The notes under the pieces were generated by a model. That model searched no databases, was not told the origin of the DNA, and saw nothing but the letters and a program-made list of their open reading frames with translations. DNA of 51,007 nt, from positions 58,473 to 109,479 of the forward strand of contig NZ_DKLM01000083.1 of assembly GCF_002455975.1 (NCBI RefSeq), written 5' to 3'. Source of the stretch: Clostridium sp. UBA6640 (GTDB taxonomy: Bacteria; Bacillota; Clostridia; Clostridiales; Clostridiaceae). A program made the position numbers and the translations under genes. This document shows, one piece after another, positions 16,167 through 23,616 of the stretch. The first letter of the stretch is position 1; each line of letters begins with the position of its first letter.

Positions 16167-17090
16167 TTAACATGCTATTTTCTGAAGATTAACTTCTACT
16201 AATTCATCTAACATAGTTTGATAAAACCTATCTTTAATTATTAGTTCTACTCCGTATTTGCAAAGCACAGATACATTAGATTGTGTTATATTTTCTAATG
16301 TTTTACATATCTCTTTTTGACTTTTACCACCAAACTGAGTTAAAAACACTACATATATAGCCTTTGCTTCCCTACTTTTTCTTCTATGTTTTAATTTTAA
16401 CTCTACATGCCCAATGCCTGTCTTCTCACAGACAAAGTTGCCTATTTCCCTTTCCGAACAATTTCTAAGTAAAATAACTTTCTCGCTTCTGTATTCTGAT
16501 TTATCATTTTCAAATTCCATTTCTTTAAGCTTTTCCTTTTCTACATTAAACATAGTTTTATAGTAATTCTCTCTTGCTCTTCTTTTTCTCCTGCCAAAAA
16601 AGCTCATTATATATTCTTCATTACAAAGATTAAATCTATTTTTTTCTAGACCCAGATATAATGATAAACTTGAATATGTATATTCTTCTGGCTTTTCTTT
16701 GTATTCTTTTATATCTACTGGATTTCTATGTATATATTTAGAAACTTCTATTAAGTATGCATCACTATTTATAGGTTTGCTTTTATATCTATCTCTAAAT
16801 ACCGGTCCTTTATGTTTCTTACACTTCCTAAGATATCCTCCATATCTTAAGTTGAATTTTTTCATCATTTTACTTAAATCTCCACCATTAATATCTATCA
16901 AAAAATGGGTATGAGTATCCATTAAACAATAAACATAAACTTTAAAGTTTTCTTCAATCTGCAATTTTTTTAAGATCTGAAGCATTTTTTCTTTATCTTC
17001 ATCATCGTAAAATAAAGGTTTATCAGGAAAACTTCTAGTCATAATATGATATATTCCATTTTCACTTAATACTCTAGCTACTCTAGCCAC
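16167..17090 (-). CDS. REP-associated tyrosine transposase (RAYT, Y1/TnpA_REP family)
   Basis: 307 residues from a GTG at 17090, seven bases after GGAGG; the ATG at 17132 has no RBS spacing and adds residues not typical of the family. The N-terminus ARVLSENGIYHIMTRSFPDK is the classic RAYT opening (YH(V/I)M.R). The HUH motif is HTHFLID (His about 60 and 62). The catalytic tyrosine lies in KYIHRNPVDIKEY (Tyr about 119). GPVFRDRYKSKPI is also characteristic. A C-terminal extension of about 140 residues contains a lysine/arginine-rich block (FFGRRKRRARE) and a helix-turn-helix-like tail. RAYTs nick and move small palindromic repeats; such repeats (GGGACGGTTCAT) lie on both sides and around the gene. 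Confidence 0.88.
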   Translation of the reverse strand: MARVARVLSENGIYHIMTRSFPDKPLFYDDEDKEKMLQILKKLQIEENFKVYVYCLMDTHTHFLIDINGGDLSKMMKKFNLRYGGYLRKCKKHKGPVFRDRYKSKPINSDAYLIEVSKYIHRNPVDIKEYKEKPEEYTYSSLSLYLGLEKNRFNLCNEEYIMSFFGRRKRRARENYYKTMFNVEKEKLKEMEFENDKSEYRSEKVILLRNCSEREIGNFVCEKTGIGHVELKLKHRRKSREAKAIYVVFLTQFGGKSQKEICKTLENITQSNVSVLCKYGVELIIKDRFYQTMLDELVEVNLQKIAC

Positions 17091-17151
17091 CTTAACTCCT
17101 CCAATCATCATATTTTTTATAATTATTGCCATTCCTTAAAGCCTTAAACAA

Positions 17152-17169
17152 AATTATCATATGATAATT
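17152..17169. promoter_or_regulatory. Perfect 18-bp palindrome upstream of the RAYT
   Basis: AATTATCATATGATAATT is fully self-complementary and lies 62 bases before the GTG start of the transposase. It could be an operator, a short hairpin in the leader, or a recognition site. Confidence 0.35.
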
Positions 17170-17178
17170 AGAAAGTTT

Positions 17179-17207
17179 GGATATGATATTTTAATGAACC
17201 GTCCCTT
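17179..17207. repeat. REP-type repeat, right half only, upstream of the RAYT
   Basis: ATATGATATTTTAATGAACC continuing into GTCCCTT matches the right end of composite copy B and of the other elements; the left partner is missing. With the complete element at 15946-16013 it brackets the transposase gene. Confidence 0.8.
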
Positions 17208-17234
17208 AATCGAAACTTAGCTGATTAGATGTTT

Positions 17235-17663
17235 TTATTCTCTACTATTATGTGTTATTAAGTCTTCAGCATATGGAAAATAGTTAAGAAATGATTCTAC
17301 AATTTCATCATGCTTTGATATGAACAAAACAAGCGATGAATCCCAAGGTACTATTTCTATTTCGGCAAGAGGATGTTGCATATTAATATTTTAAACGCAA
17401 AAATCAGGATTTCCATCTGCATACGGCAAATAGTACTTCAAAACATCATTCAAGGTAACATCCTTAGAGAAGGCAGAAAAAACTCCCCATATAAATTGTA
17501 TTTCATTTTCACATACAATTCTCCGTAAATCCCTTCCAGAAATCCAAACATACTCCTTATTATAAGGCATCATTTCATCTGGATAATCGCTGCATTCATA
17601 ATCTGTAATTAGCCAATTATAATTCAATTGCATATTATTAAATGCTAAAAAAATTTCGTCCAT
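17235..17663 (-). pseudogene. Conserved small protein interrupted by an in-frame TAA
   Basis: A minus-strand ATG at 17663 (GGAG about 11 bases upstream) opens a 90-codon frame ending in GNPDFCV and TAA (17391-17393). The same frame then continues open for 51 more codons (NINMQHPLAEIEIVPWDSS, then VLFISKHDEIVESFLNYFPY) to a second TAA at 17235. The downstream part is protein-like (IVPWDSSL, repeated YFPYAED/YYLPYADG phrases) and has no RBS of its own. One nonsense mutation, or a natural readthrough, of a roughly 142-residue protein is the simplest reading. I do not recognise the family with certainty. Confidence 0.6.
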
Positions 17664-17780
17664 ATAAGTACACTCTCCAAGTATCGCCCCTCTTATTTTA
17701 ATTTCCTCCTATTCTAAAATATAAAATAGCTATATTGATTTCTGTAGCTATAACACAAAAATATATTATTAATATTGAAT

Positions 17781-17841
17781 GGAGGGCTCATTTTTACTCT
17801 TATATAGAATATTATATAAGAGTAAAAATGAACCGTCCCTT
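17781..17841. repeat. REP-type element forming a long near-perfect hairpin at the LysR stop codon
   Basis: TCATTTTTACTCTTATATA and TATATAAGAGTAAAAATGA are perfect inverted copies around a short centre, extended by GGAGGG on one side and ACCGTCCC on the other. The element's right end (CCCTTA on plus, TAAGGG on minus) supplies the TAA stop codon of the LysR gene. It can also serve as that gene's terminator. Confidence 0.9.
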
Positions 17842-18733
17842 AGTGTAAGTCATTTATAAGCCCAATAAATTTCTCTGCTGCGGTGGATGTAGAAATATCT
17901 TTTTTAGTTACTATTCCTAAATTTCTTTCAGGGATTTTTTCTTTAACAGGCACTTCATATAGTTGTTTTTCTTCTAACTCATTTTGAATATAATCCTTTA
18001 TAACACAAGAAACCCCTAAGCCTCTTCTTGCAAATTCAATCAATAATTCCATGTTGCTTAACTCTATCTCTGGCGATGCAACTAAAGAATTCGAGCTAAA
18101 ATATTTATCAATATAGTCTCTTGAATTGCCACCATCTTCTAGTAAAATAATAGGATAATTATTCGTAAGTTCCTTTAAAGTTATTTGTTTTTTACAAATA
18201 TGCTTATATTTTTCACCTACTACGAAACAATCTTGTGTTTTAAATGTTTTTATAATATTAAGTGAATCTTTTTTATTGATATTCATATTTATAATTCCAA
18301 GATCTATTTCTCCTGATTCTAACAATTCAACTATTTTACTTGTAGACTTATCTGTAATATAAATTTTTATATTAGGAAACTCTTCCTTATATTTTTCTAG
18401 ATAATTCATTAAGTGATATTTGCATACTGTACTACAAACTGCTATTCTTAATTGACCTAAATTAAGGTTTTTAAGCTCCATAAACTTTCTTTCTGCTGTC
18501 TGCATAAACCCATAGCCCTGCTCTATATATTTGAATAAAACTTCACCCTCTATTGTAAGCGAAACTCCTTTTGGAGTTCTATAGAATACTTGTCCTCCTA
18601 ATTTTTCTTCTAACAATTTTATAGAATGGCTAACAGCTGGCTGGGATGTAAAAAGTTCTCTTGCCGCCTTAGATATACTACCTAACTTAGCTGTGATGTA
18701 AAAAATTCTATAAAGTTCAAGATTAATATACAT
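17840..18733 (-). CDS. LysR-family transcriptional regulator
   Basis: About 297 residues. The N-terminal winged helix (about 1-60: YINLELYRIFYITAKLGSIS, AARELFTSQPAVSHSIKLLEEKLG, FYRTPKGVSLT) is standard LysR, followed by the periplasmic-binding-like effector domain (about 88-297; LRIAVCSTVCKYHL, IDLGIINM, GLGVSCVI). I prefer the ATG at 18733 by family alignment; the upstream in-frame ATG at 18769 adds 12 residues, and neither has a clear RBS. It is divergent from a YdcZ-type transporter gene with a perfect 20-bp palindrome between them, so it probably regulates that gene. The last codon is followed directly by REP-derived sequence. Confidence 0.9.
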   Translation of the reverse strand: MYINLELYRIFYITAKLGSISKAARELFTSQPAVSHSIKLLEEKLGGQVFYRTPKGVSLTIEGEVLFKYIEQGYGFMQTAERKFMELKNLNLGQLRIAVCSTVCKYHLMNYLEKYKEEFPNIKIYITDKSTSKIVELLESGEIDLGIINMNINKKDSLNIIKTFKTQDCFVVGEKYKHICKKQITLKELTNNYPIILLEDGGNSRDYIDKYFSSNSLVASPEIELSNMELLIEFARRGLGVSCVIKDYIQNELEEKQLYEVPVKEKIPERNLGIVTKKDISTSTAAEKFIGLINDLH

Positions 18734-18785
18734 ATAAAATTTTAGTATACCGCCTATATTAAATATCAATTTTATTTATATCTAC

Positions 18786-18805
18786 AAATTAATTATAATT
18801 AATTT
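18786..18805. promoter_or_regulatory. Candidate LysR operator (20-bp palindrome)
   Basis: AAATTAATTATAATTAATTT is a perfect palindrome in the divergent lysR/ydcZ-like promoter region. LysR proteins bind dyads containing T-N11-A in this position. The AT-only composition lowers its value in such an AT-rich genome. Confidence 0.35.
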
Positions 18806-18844
18806 ATAAAATTAATCAAATAATAAAGATATGGAGGTTATGCT

Positions 18845-19300
18845 GTGAGATTTATATATTACTTTCTAGCGCTAATATCAGGTTTCGCCTTGACATTACA
18901 GGCAGGTATAAATGCAGAACTTCGGTCAAAAATAGGAAGTCCTATACTTTCATCTCTTATTAGCTTTGCTGCAGGAACTATAGCACTTATTATAATATTC
19001 TCCTTTACTGTATTAAGTGGCTCCAGTTCACAACAAAATTTTATTAACATTAAAAATACAAGTTGGTGGATGTTTACAGGAGGATTATTAGGAGCATTTT
19101 ATATATTTACTAACATATTTACTTCTCCTAAAATTGGATTTGCTAATATGTTTAGCCTTGTTATATGTGGCCAAATAATTCTTGCTGTCATATTTGATCA
19201 TTTTGGATTGCTTGGTAATCCAATTCATACAATAAATCCATTAAGAATTTTAGGAATTATTGTATTAGTTTTAGGTGTTTATATTATTCAAACTCATTAA
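18845..19300 (+). CDS. DMT-superfamily inner-membrane protein, YdcZ/DUF606 family
   Basis: 151 residues with four to five hydrophobic segments (about 4-20, 33-55, 72-92, 98-116, 132-149). Segments such as ALTLQAGINAELRSKIGSP (about 17), SLISFAAGTIALII, WWMFTGGLLGAFYIFTN and RILGIIVLVLGVYII match the YdcZ half-size drug/metabolite transporters. The substrate is unknown. The start is GTG at 18845, seven bases after GGAGG; the ATG within the spacer reads immediately into a stop. It is divergent from a LysR gene that probably controls it. Confidence 0.88.
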   Translation: MRFIYYFLALISGFALTLQAGINAELRSKIGSPILSSLISFAAGTIALIIIFSFTVLSGSSSQQNFINIKNTSWWMFTGGLLGAFYIFTNIFTSPKIGFANMFSLVICGQIILAVIFDHFGLLGNPIHTINPLRILGIIVLVLGVYIIQTH

Positions 19301-19401
19301 TTATAATTAATATTTGTCTCTTAGCTAATAACCTATGAGCAATAATCAAGATAATCTTTTAACATTATAAATTTTAACTAAAAATACTGGAGGTAATATC
19401 A

Positions 19402-19989
19402 ATGAAGAGAATATGCGTTTATTCTGGCTCTAACTTAGGCTTACGCCCTGAATACAAAGAAAGTGCTAGATTATTGGGGAAAATATTAGTAGAAAATGAA
19501 ATTGAATTGGTATATGGTGGTTCAAAAATAGGACTTATGGGTGAAGTATCAAGTGAAGTTTTAGAAAATAACGGAAAGGCTATAGGAGTTATGCCTAAAG
19601 CTCTTTTTTCTGGCGAAATGGTTCATCGAAATTTAACCAAACTTATTGAAGTTGAAAATATGCATCAAAGAAAACAAACTATGTCTGATCTTTCTGATGG
19701 TTTTATAGCTCTTCCAGGTGGTCTTGGTACCTTCGAAGAATTTTTTGAAATACTAAGTTGGGCCCAACTTGGTATTCATAAAAAGCCTATTGGTATATTA
19801 AATATTTCAAATTTCTTTGATCCTCTTTTAAATATGCTTGAAAAGACCTATAATGAAGGCTTTATGAATAAGTCAAATATGAAGCTTATTTTAGTTGCAG
19901 ATAATCCTGAATCATTGATAGATAAAATGAAAGCCTATACTCCACCTACAATGGAAAATAAATGGTATCAGTTATGTCCTAAACAATAA
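19402..19989 (+). CDS. LOG-family protein (TIGR00730; nucleoside 5'-monophosphate phosphoribohydrolase type)
   Basis: 195 residues, a Rossmann-like fold with the family hallmarks CVYSGSNLG (about 5), LVYGGSKIGLMG (about 35) and the catalytic/substrate motif PGGLGTFEEFFE (about 96-107), plus MHQRKQTM. Such proteins were long called lysine decarboxylases but lack that activity; characterised members release the base from cytokinin or purine nucleotides. GGAGG lies nine bases upstream of ATG. It follows the YdcZ-like gene on the same strand by 101 bp and may share its regulation. Confidence 0.9.
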   Translation: MKRICVYSGSNLGLRPEYKESARLLGKILVENEIELVYGGSKIGLMGEVSSEVLENNGKAIGVMPKALFSGEMVHRNLTKLIEVENMHQRKQTMSDLSDGFIALPGGLGTFEEFFEILSWAQLGIHKKPIGILNISNFFDPLLNMLEKTYNEGFMNKSNMKLILVADNPESLIDKMKAYTPPTMENKWYQLCPKQ

Positions 19990-19993
19990 ATTA

Positions 19994-20059
19994 AAGGGAT
20001 GGTTCATTTTTATTCTTATAAAGTAATATAATTTATAGAATATATTATGAACCGTCCCT
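19994..20059. repeat. REP-type palindromic element downstream of the LOG gene
   Basis: AAGGGATGGTTCATTTTTAT (one mismatch to the common end) at the left and ATTATGAACCGTCCC at the right around an AT-rich centre. It begins four bases after the LOG stop codon and could act as a 3' hairpin. Confidence 0.9.
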
Positions 20060-20105
20060 ATTAAGGGAAGTTAGTTAACAATATTAAGGGAAGTTAGTTA
20101 ACAAT
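20060..20105. repeat. Tandem duplication, 2 x 23 bp
   Basis: The 23-bp unit beginning ATTAAGGGAAGTTAGTTAAC occurs twice without mismatch directly after the REP-type element at 19994-20059. The start of the unit (TTAAGGG) resembles the outer edge of the element, so it may be a by-product of repeat activity. Confidence 0.9.
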
Positions 20106-20148
20106 ATATATATTTCTTTTATCTACAAATAATTTAAACTATTTATTT

Positions 20149-21099
20149 TTAAGCTAATACTGAATTAATTCCACCATTATTTTTTATACCACCTATTGAT
20201 TCATTAATTTCATTTTTGCAATCTGTATAACCTTCTTTTGCTGCCTGCGTCACTTCGTTAACACCTTTGCTAACTGTATCTTTGATATCAGATGCAGACT
20301 GTTTTAAAGTATTAGATATACTTATACTTGTCTCTTTTACTTCAGTCGCTATAGTTTTTGCAGTAGAAATTACCTCTTTGCTAACTGATACTATATCTTT
20401 TTTAATTGTGCTAATAGTAGACATTGAATCTTTAATATTATTTACAGTATTTTCATAATTTTTTTCAATATCTTTATAAGCTGTTGAAATAGTATTTGGT
20501 ATTTTCTTTATAGGCTCTTTTACAGAATCTATTCCAATCTTTATAATACCTACAGTTTCTACTGCTTTTTTTATAATTCCACTATTAGGATCACTTGTTA
20601 CAGCTTTGATACTAGCTACTGAAAGTTCAACTTTACCTGCTACATTCACAACATCTTCACTTACAGATACTGTTGTTTTTACTGTCGTATTAATGATAGC
20701 TGTAACAGAATTCTTAACCTCTTCAGCTGCTTGTTTTAATCCCGGCGCAGTGGTTGTAACTTGTTTAACTGTACTAGCTATTTGTGAGGCAGTTTTTGTT
20801 ATTTTATTAGTTACTGATTCAGAAACCTTTTTTATATTTTCGCTTACTGCATTTGATGTTTCTCTAACAATTTTTGAAACTGAAGTTGCTGTGTTTTTAA
20901 CACTTTCACTTATAGACACTGCTGTTTTCTTAACATTATTTGCTACTGATGTTGTTACATTTTTTACAGTATTTGCAGCTACAGAAAGCGATTCTGACAT
21001 TGATTTAAAGAATTTACCTACAGAACTTTTAGTTGTTTTTTTCTCCGTAGGCACAATTTCCGTAGTATTACTAAAGTCTTTAACCATTGGCATCAGCAT
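20149..21099 (-). CDS. Hendecad-repeat amphipathic-helix protein (phasin/LEA-like), possible granule or membrane coat
   Basis: 316 residues made almost wholly of Val, Ser, Thr, Lys, Asn and Ala, with almost no aromatic residues and one Cys. From about residue 43 it falls into 11-residue units: VKNVTTSVANN, VKKTAVSISES, VKNTATSVSKI, VRETSNAVSEN, IKKVSESVTNK. The register returns near the C-terminus as VKETSISISNT, LKQSASDIKDT, VSKGVNEVTQA. Hendecads form extended amphipathic helices, as in LEA proteins, phasins and lipid-droplet coats. There is no signal peptide. It follows the CBM48 gene by 35 bp on the same strand, so a role at a polysaccharide granule is inferred. The RBS is weak (AAAGTGAG), which suggests coupling. 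Confidence 0.6.
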   Translation of the reverse strand: MLMPMVKDFSNTTEIVPTEKKTTKSSVGKFFKSMSESLSVAANTVKNVTTSVANNVKKTAVSISESVKNTATSVSKIVRETSNAVSENIKKVSESVTNKITKTASQIASTVKQVTTTAPGLKQAAEEVKNSVTAIINTTVKTTVSVSEDVVNVAGKVELSVASIKAVTSDPNSGIIKKAVETVGIIKIGIDSVKEPIKKIPNTISTAYKDIEKNYENTVNNIKDSMSTISTIKKDIVSVSKEVISTAKTIATEVKETSISISNTLKQSASDIKDTVSKGVNEVTQAAKEGYTDCKNEINESIGGIKNNGGINSVLA

Positions 21100-21134
21100 A
21101 ATATTATAAATAACTCACTTTATATTAAATTTAA

Positions 21135-21821
21135 CTAATAGGTCAGTTGCCCTTGTGATGAATATGAATTTGCCTCCAGTAAATTAAATTGATCTTCTAA
21201 AATAAACTCTCCATCTATGAATAATTTCATTGTCCAAGTTCCATAATGATACTTGCATGTCTCATCTTCTAAATCCATCCAAAACCACATCATTATTGGA
21301 TCGTTATTTTCTTGTGATGTAAATAAGTTATTTTCTGTAATTTGAAATAGCTCTCCTTTTGGTGTATACCATGCTGTTGTTACCGCGTGTAGTCCTGTGA
21401 CATTAGTAAATTGGAATCTTGCCACTATTTTTTTATCTAGTATCATATTAAAATTCTTCTTATTAGCGACAAATTCTTTTTCATGAATGTTAGAAGTTAT
21501 ATTGTATTTCTCTATATGGGTTGTGTACTGAGTGTTATTATAAAGTCGTTGATCTTGTTCATTAATTATAATTACTGACCAAAGTTCCTCATTATCATCT
21601 GGTAAATATACATTAGCTGTTGGATCATTAAGTCTTAATTCTCCATTAATAAAAAATTTATAATAATGTTCACCTGGTGGAAGAACACATTTAAAACTCC
21701 ATTTATTATTTTCATTTAACATCTGCCCTTTAATAGGATCATAATTATTAAAATCTCCTATTACGGATATTGTGTTAATAGCTAAGTATTCCTTTTCCTC
21801 ATATTCAAAAATTATTTCCAT
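21135..21821 (-). CDS. CBM48/AMPK-type glycogen-binding protein with an unassigned beta-rich C-terminal domain
   Basis: 228 residues. The N-terminal part (about 12-90: ISVIGDFNNYDP, KWSFKCVLPPGEHYYKFFING, NDPTANVYLPD) is a carbohydrate-binding module 48/AMPK beta domain, which binds alpha-glucans. The C-terminal part (about 125-215: HAVTTAWYTPKGELFQITEN, MWFWMDLEDE, YGTWTMKLFIDGEFILEDQF) looks like a beta sandwich. It has no catalytic domain and no signal peptide, so it is a cytoplasmic glucan-binding protein rather than an enzyme. AGGAGGG sits before the ATG. It heads an operon with the hendecad-repeat protein. Clostridia store a glycogen-like polymer (granulose), which makes granule association plausible. 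Confidence 0.7.
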   Translation of the reverse strand: MEIIFEYEEKEYLAINTISVIGDFNNYDPIKGQMLNENNKWSFKCVLPPGEHYYKFFINGELRLNDPTANVYLPDDNEELWSVIIINEQDQRLYNNTQYTTHIEKYNITSNIHEKEFVANKKNFNMILDKKIVARFQFTNVTGLHAVTTAWYTPKGELFQITENNLFTSQENNDPIMMWFWMDLEDETCKYHYGTWTMKLFIDGEFILEDQFNLLEANSYSSQGQLTY

Positions 21822-22079
21822 AATACCCTCCTAAATAAATTTCATTAGTTAGATTTAGAGTTTATACATAAATATAAAAGCCTTTAAAATTGGACTTTTT
21901 TATCATAAATTACAATCTAGTATTAACTAATATAAAATGGTTTTTTATACTGCTTATCTAGGAAAAGAGTAACCTTTATACTAAATATTTCGATGTTTGC
22001 AGTTACAACTTTAACCCTTTAAGTAAATATATAGAAACAAGCTATTTATGTAAGCAATTTATTTACTTTAAACAATGAA
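21822..22079. other. Gene-free stretch upstream of the CBM48 operon
   Basis: No ORF with an RBS on either strand. It must hold the operon's promoter; I see no consensus sigma-A boxes. An AT-rich inverted repeat (AAGTAAATA near 22021 with TTTATTTACTT near 22059-22069) is present. Confidence 0.4.
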
Positions 22080-22107
22080 AAATTCACCACAAATTTGCGG
22101 TGAATTC
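22080..22107. terminator. Terminator between EFR1 and the CBM48 operon
   Basis: AATTCACC and GGTGAATT arms around a 12-base centre, with T-tracts on both sides (TTTTTC on minus, CTTTATTT on plus). It is about 125 bp beyond the EFR1 stop. The remaining sequence to 22231 shows nothing recognisable. Confidence 0.65.
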
Positions 22108-22231
22108 TTTATTTAAGCTTATTATTTTAACATTACTTTATATTATTATTTCTATACTAACTATAGTCTAGCTATATTGAGTAACTGTAATTAAAACTTA
22201 TTTAATTACCATTATCTTCATATAACCTTTT

Positions 22232-23017
22232 TTATACTATATATTCATTTTTTTGATTACTAATATCTTGGGCAGTGATATTTTTATGAGTATACTGTGT
22301 TTTGTCGTTTACATTAAGCCTTCCAATGGAAACTGCTTTCTTTGGACACCATTGAGCACAGGCGAAACAATTTTCACAGTGATTTCCTATGATGAAATTC
22401 TCTCCTTCTTTATAAATATTAGAAAGCGGACAAACTTTTTCACAAATTCCACATTTTACACACTTTGATTTATCTATAGTCTTATTATCAATTTTATAAA
22501 TAAAATTAAATCCTTTTTTTAGCACTTTGCTCATGAACAAATTCTTAATCGTTTCTTTGAGCTCATTTGAGTTATTAACTCTTTCTTCTACAGCTAATAT
22601 AATGCTATTTATATAATCTTCTTCATTTTTAAGAAATTCTATTTTCTTTTCTTCTTTTGTAGGTAGAGCTATACTATTATCTGGAAGAATAGCTGTAAAG
22701 CCATAGGATAGCTTTAAACCTTTTTGCTCAAGAATTTTCTTCGTAGTATTAAAAGCTATGCCTTCCGCACCACCACAGGTAACAACCTGAAAAATATAAC
22801 TTCCCTTTGAGAATTTAACTTTTTCTAAGAATTCTCTTACAATATTAGGAATATCCATGCAATAAATAGGTACTACAATACCTATGACCTCGTCGTTAAA
22901 TTCCTCAATATCCATTGCCTTTACTATAGGCATTAACTTTCCATCCAATTTCTCTGCAATTTTCCTCGCCATGTTTAATGAGTTTCCAGTACCTGAAAAA
23001 TAAAAAATTGTCGCCAT
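22232..23017 (-). CDS. EFR1-family flavodoxin/ferredoxin fusion protein
   Basis: 261 residues. The N-terminal flavodoxin-like domain begins MATIFYFSGTGNSLNMARKI, with the FMN phosphate-binding loop SGTGNS; VPIYCMDIPNIVREFL follows near 66. The C-terminal 2x[4Fe-4S] ferredoxin has CVKCGICEKVCP (about 188) and CENCFACAQWCP (about 215). EFR1 proteins are small electron-transfer proteins of anaerobes with unknown partners. The ATG at 23017 has GGAGGAG at good distance; an in-frame ATG at 23047 lies inside the palindromic operator region. It is 69 bp downstream of an ArsR-type regulator gene on the same strand and probably co-regulated. Confidence 0.9.
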   Translation of the reverse strand: MATIFYFSGTGNSLNMARKIAEKLDGKLMPIVKAMDIEEFNDEVIGIVVPIYCMDIPNIVREFLEKVKFSKGSYIFQVVTCGGAEGIAFNTTKKILEQKGLKLSYGFTAILPDNSIALPTKEEKKIEFLKNEEDYINSIILAVEERVNNSNELKETIKNLFMSKVLKKGFNFIYKIDNKTIDKSKCVKCGICEKVCPLSNIYKEGENFIIGNHCENCFACAQWCPKKAVSIGRLNVNDKTQYTHKNITAQDISNQKNEYIV

Positions 23018-23039
23018 AATACTCCTCCTAAATGGTATA

Positions 23040-23055
23040 GTGTGCACATATGCAC
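23040..23055. promoter_or_regulatory. Candidate operator between the ArsR-type gene and EFR1
   Basis: TGTGCACATATGCACA is an inverted repeat containing TGCACA/TGTGCA half sites. A similar TATGCA-N6-TGCACA arrangement lies before the regulator gene (23444-23461), as expected for an autoregulated ArsR circuit. Confidence 0.4.
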
Positions 23056-23086
23056 ATATGTAGCAAGAAAATTACCCACTGAAGTT

Positions 23087-23431
23087 CTATGGGTTACAAT
23101 CTTCTATTAACAGCCTAATTTTTTCAGTGGTTAATTCAAACTTATTTAAAAGCTCTAAAGCATTTAAATTATAAATTGTCCTTCTCTCCTCTTTTCTCAT
23201 AGTAAGTAAATTTAACTTGTATATTTGATTTAAATGTCTAGATATTACTGAACGATCTTGAACAAAATTGCCAGCAATAGTGCTTATGTCACTTTCTCCA
23301 TTAATAGCTAAATATTTGATTATCTCACACCTAATAGGTTCTGATAATACTTTAAACAGTTCATTATCAAAGATTTCTTCAATGTCTTTTATACAATCCG
23401 TATTACATTTTAAATTTTTATCATTCATCAT
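23087..23431 (-). CDS. ArsR/SmtB-type winged-helix regulator
   Basis: 114 residues with a single winged helix: FKVLSEPIRCEIIKYLAING (about 27-46), ISTIAGNFVQDRSVISRHLNQI (recognition helix, about 50-70), MRKEERRTIYNLN (wing). ArsR proteins are dimeric repressors released by metals or other signals. Cysteines occur at the N-terminus (CNTDC) and near the C-terminus, which could form a metal or redox site; this is inference. It precedes EFR1 on the same strand, with similar palindromes in front of both genes. It starts at MMNDKN with only a weak RBS. Confidence 0.85.
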   Translation of the reverse strand: MMNDKNLKCNTDCIKDIEEIFDNELFKVLSEPIRCEIIKYLAINGESDISTIAGNFVQDRSVISRHLNQIYKLNLLTMRKEERRTIYNLNALELLNKFELTTEKIRLLIEDCNP

Positions 23432-23443
23432 ATTCTTATTATA

Positions 23444-23461
23444 TATGCATTAAGATGCACA
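23444..23461. promoter_or_regulatory. Candidate operator upstream of the ArsR-type gene
   Basis: TATGCATTAAGATGCACA contains the TGCA-type half sites seen again at 23040-23055 before EFR1. It lies 12-30 bases upstream of the regulator's start codon. Confidence 0.35.
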
Positions 23462-23616
23462 AGTCAATATTATCTTTATTTAAAATATTATTATACTAAC
23501 TCTGCTGTATTCTCATGATATAATAATAATGTATATTTTAGGAAGTACATATCTTTAAGTTTAGTAGCGTTAAATTTGATACTATTAGCAATCTGCCATA
23601 GATAGGGGTGTTTATT

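Noticed and set aside
19402..19989. Lysine decarboxylase annotation for the PGGLGT protein
   Set aside because: The family motif PGG.GT..E marks LOG-type phosphoribohydrolases; there is no PLP-binding lysine motif.
20267..21109. Long plus-strand frames opposite the hendecad-repeat gene
   Set aside because: They arise from the repetitive Val/Ser/Thr codons read on the other strand. The minus frame has the operon context and the regular 11-residue period.
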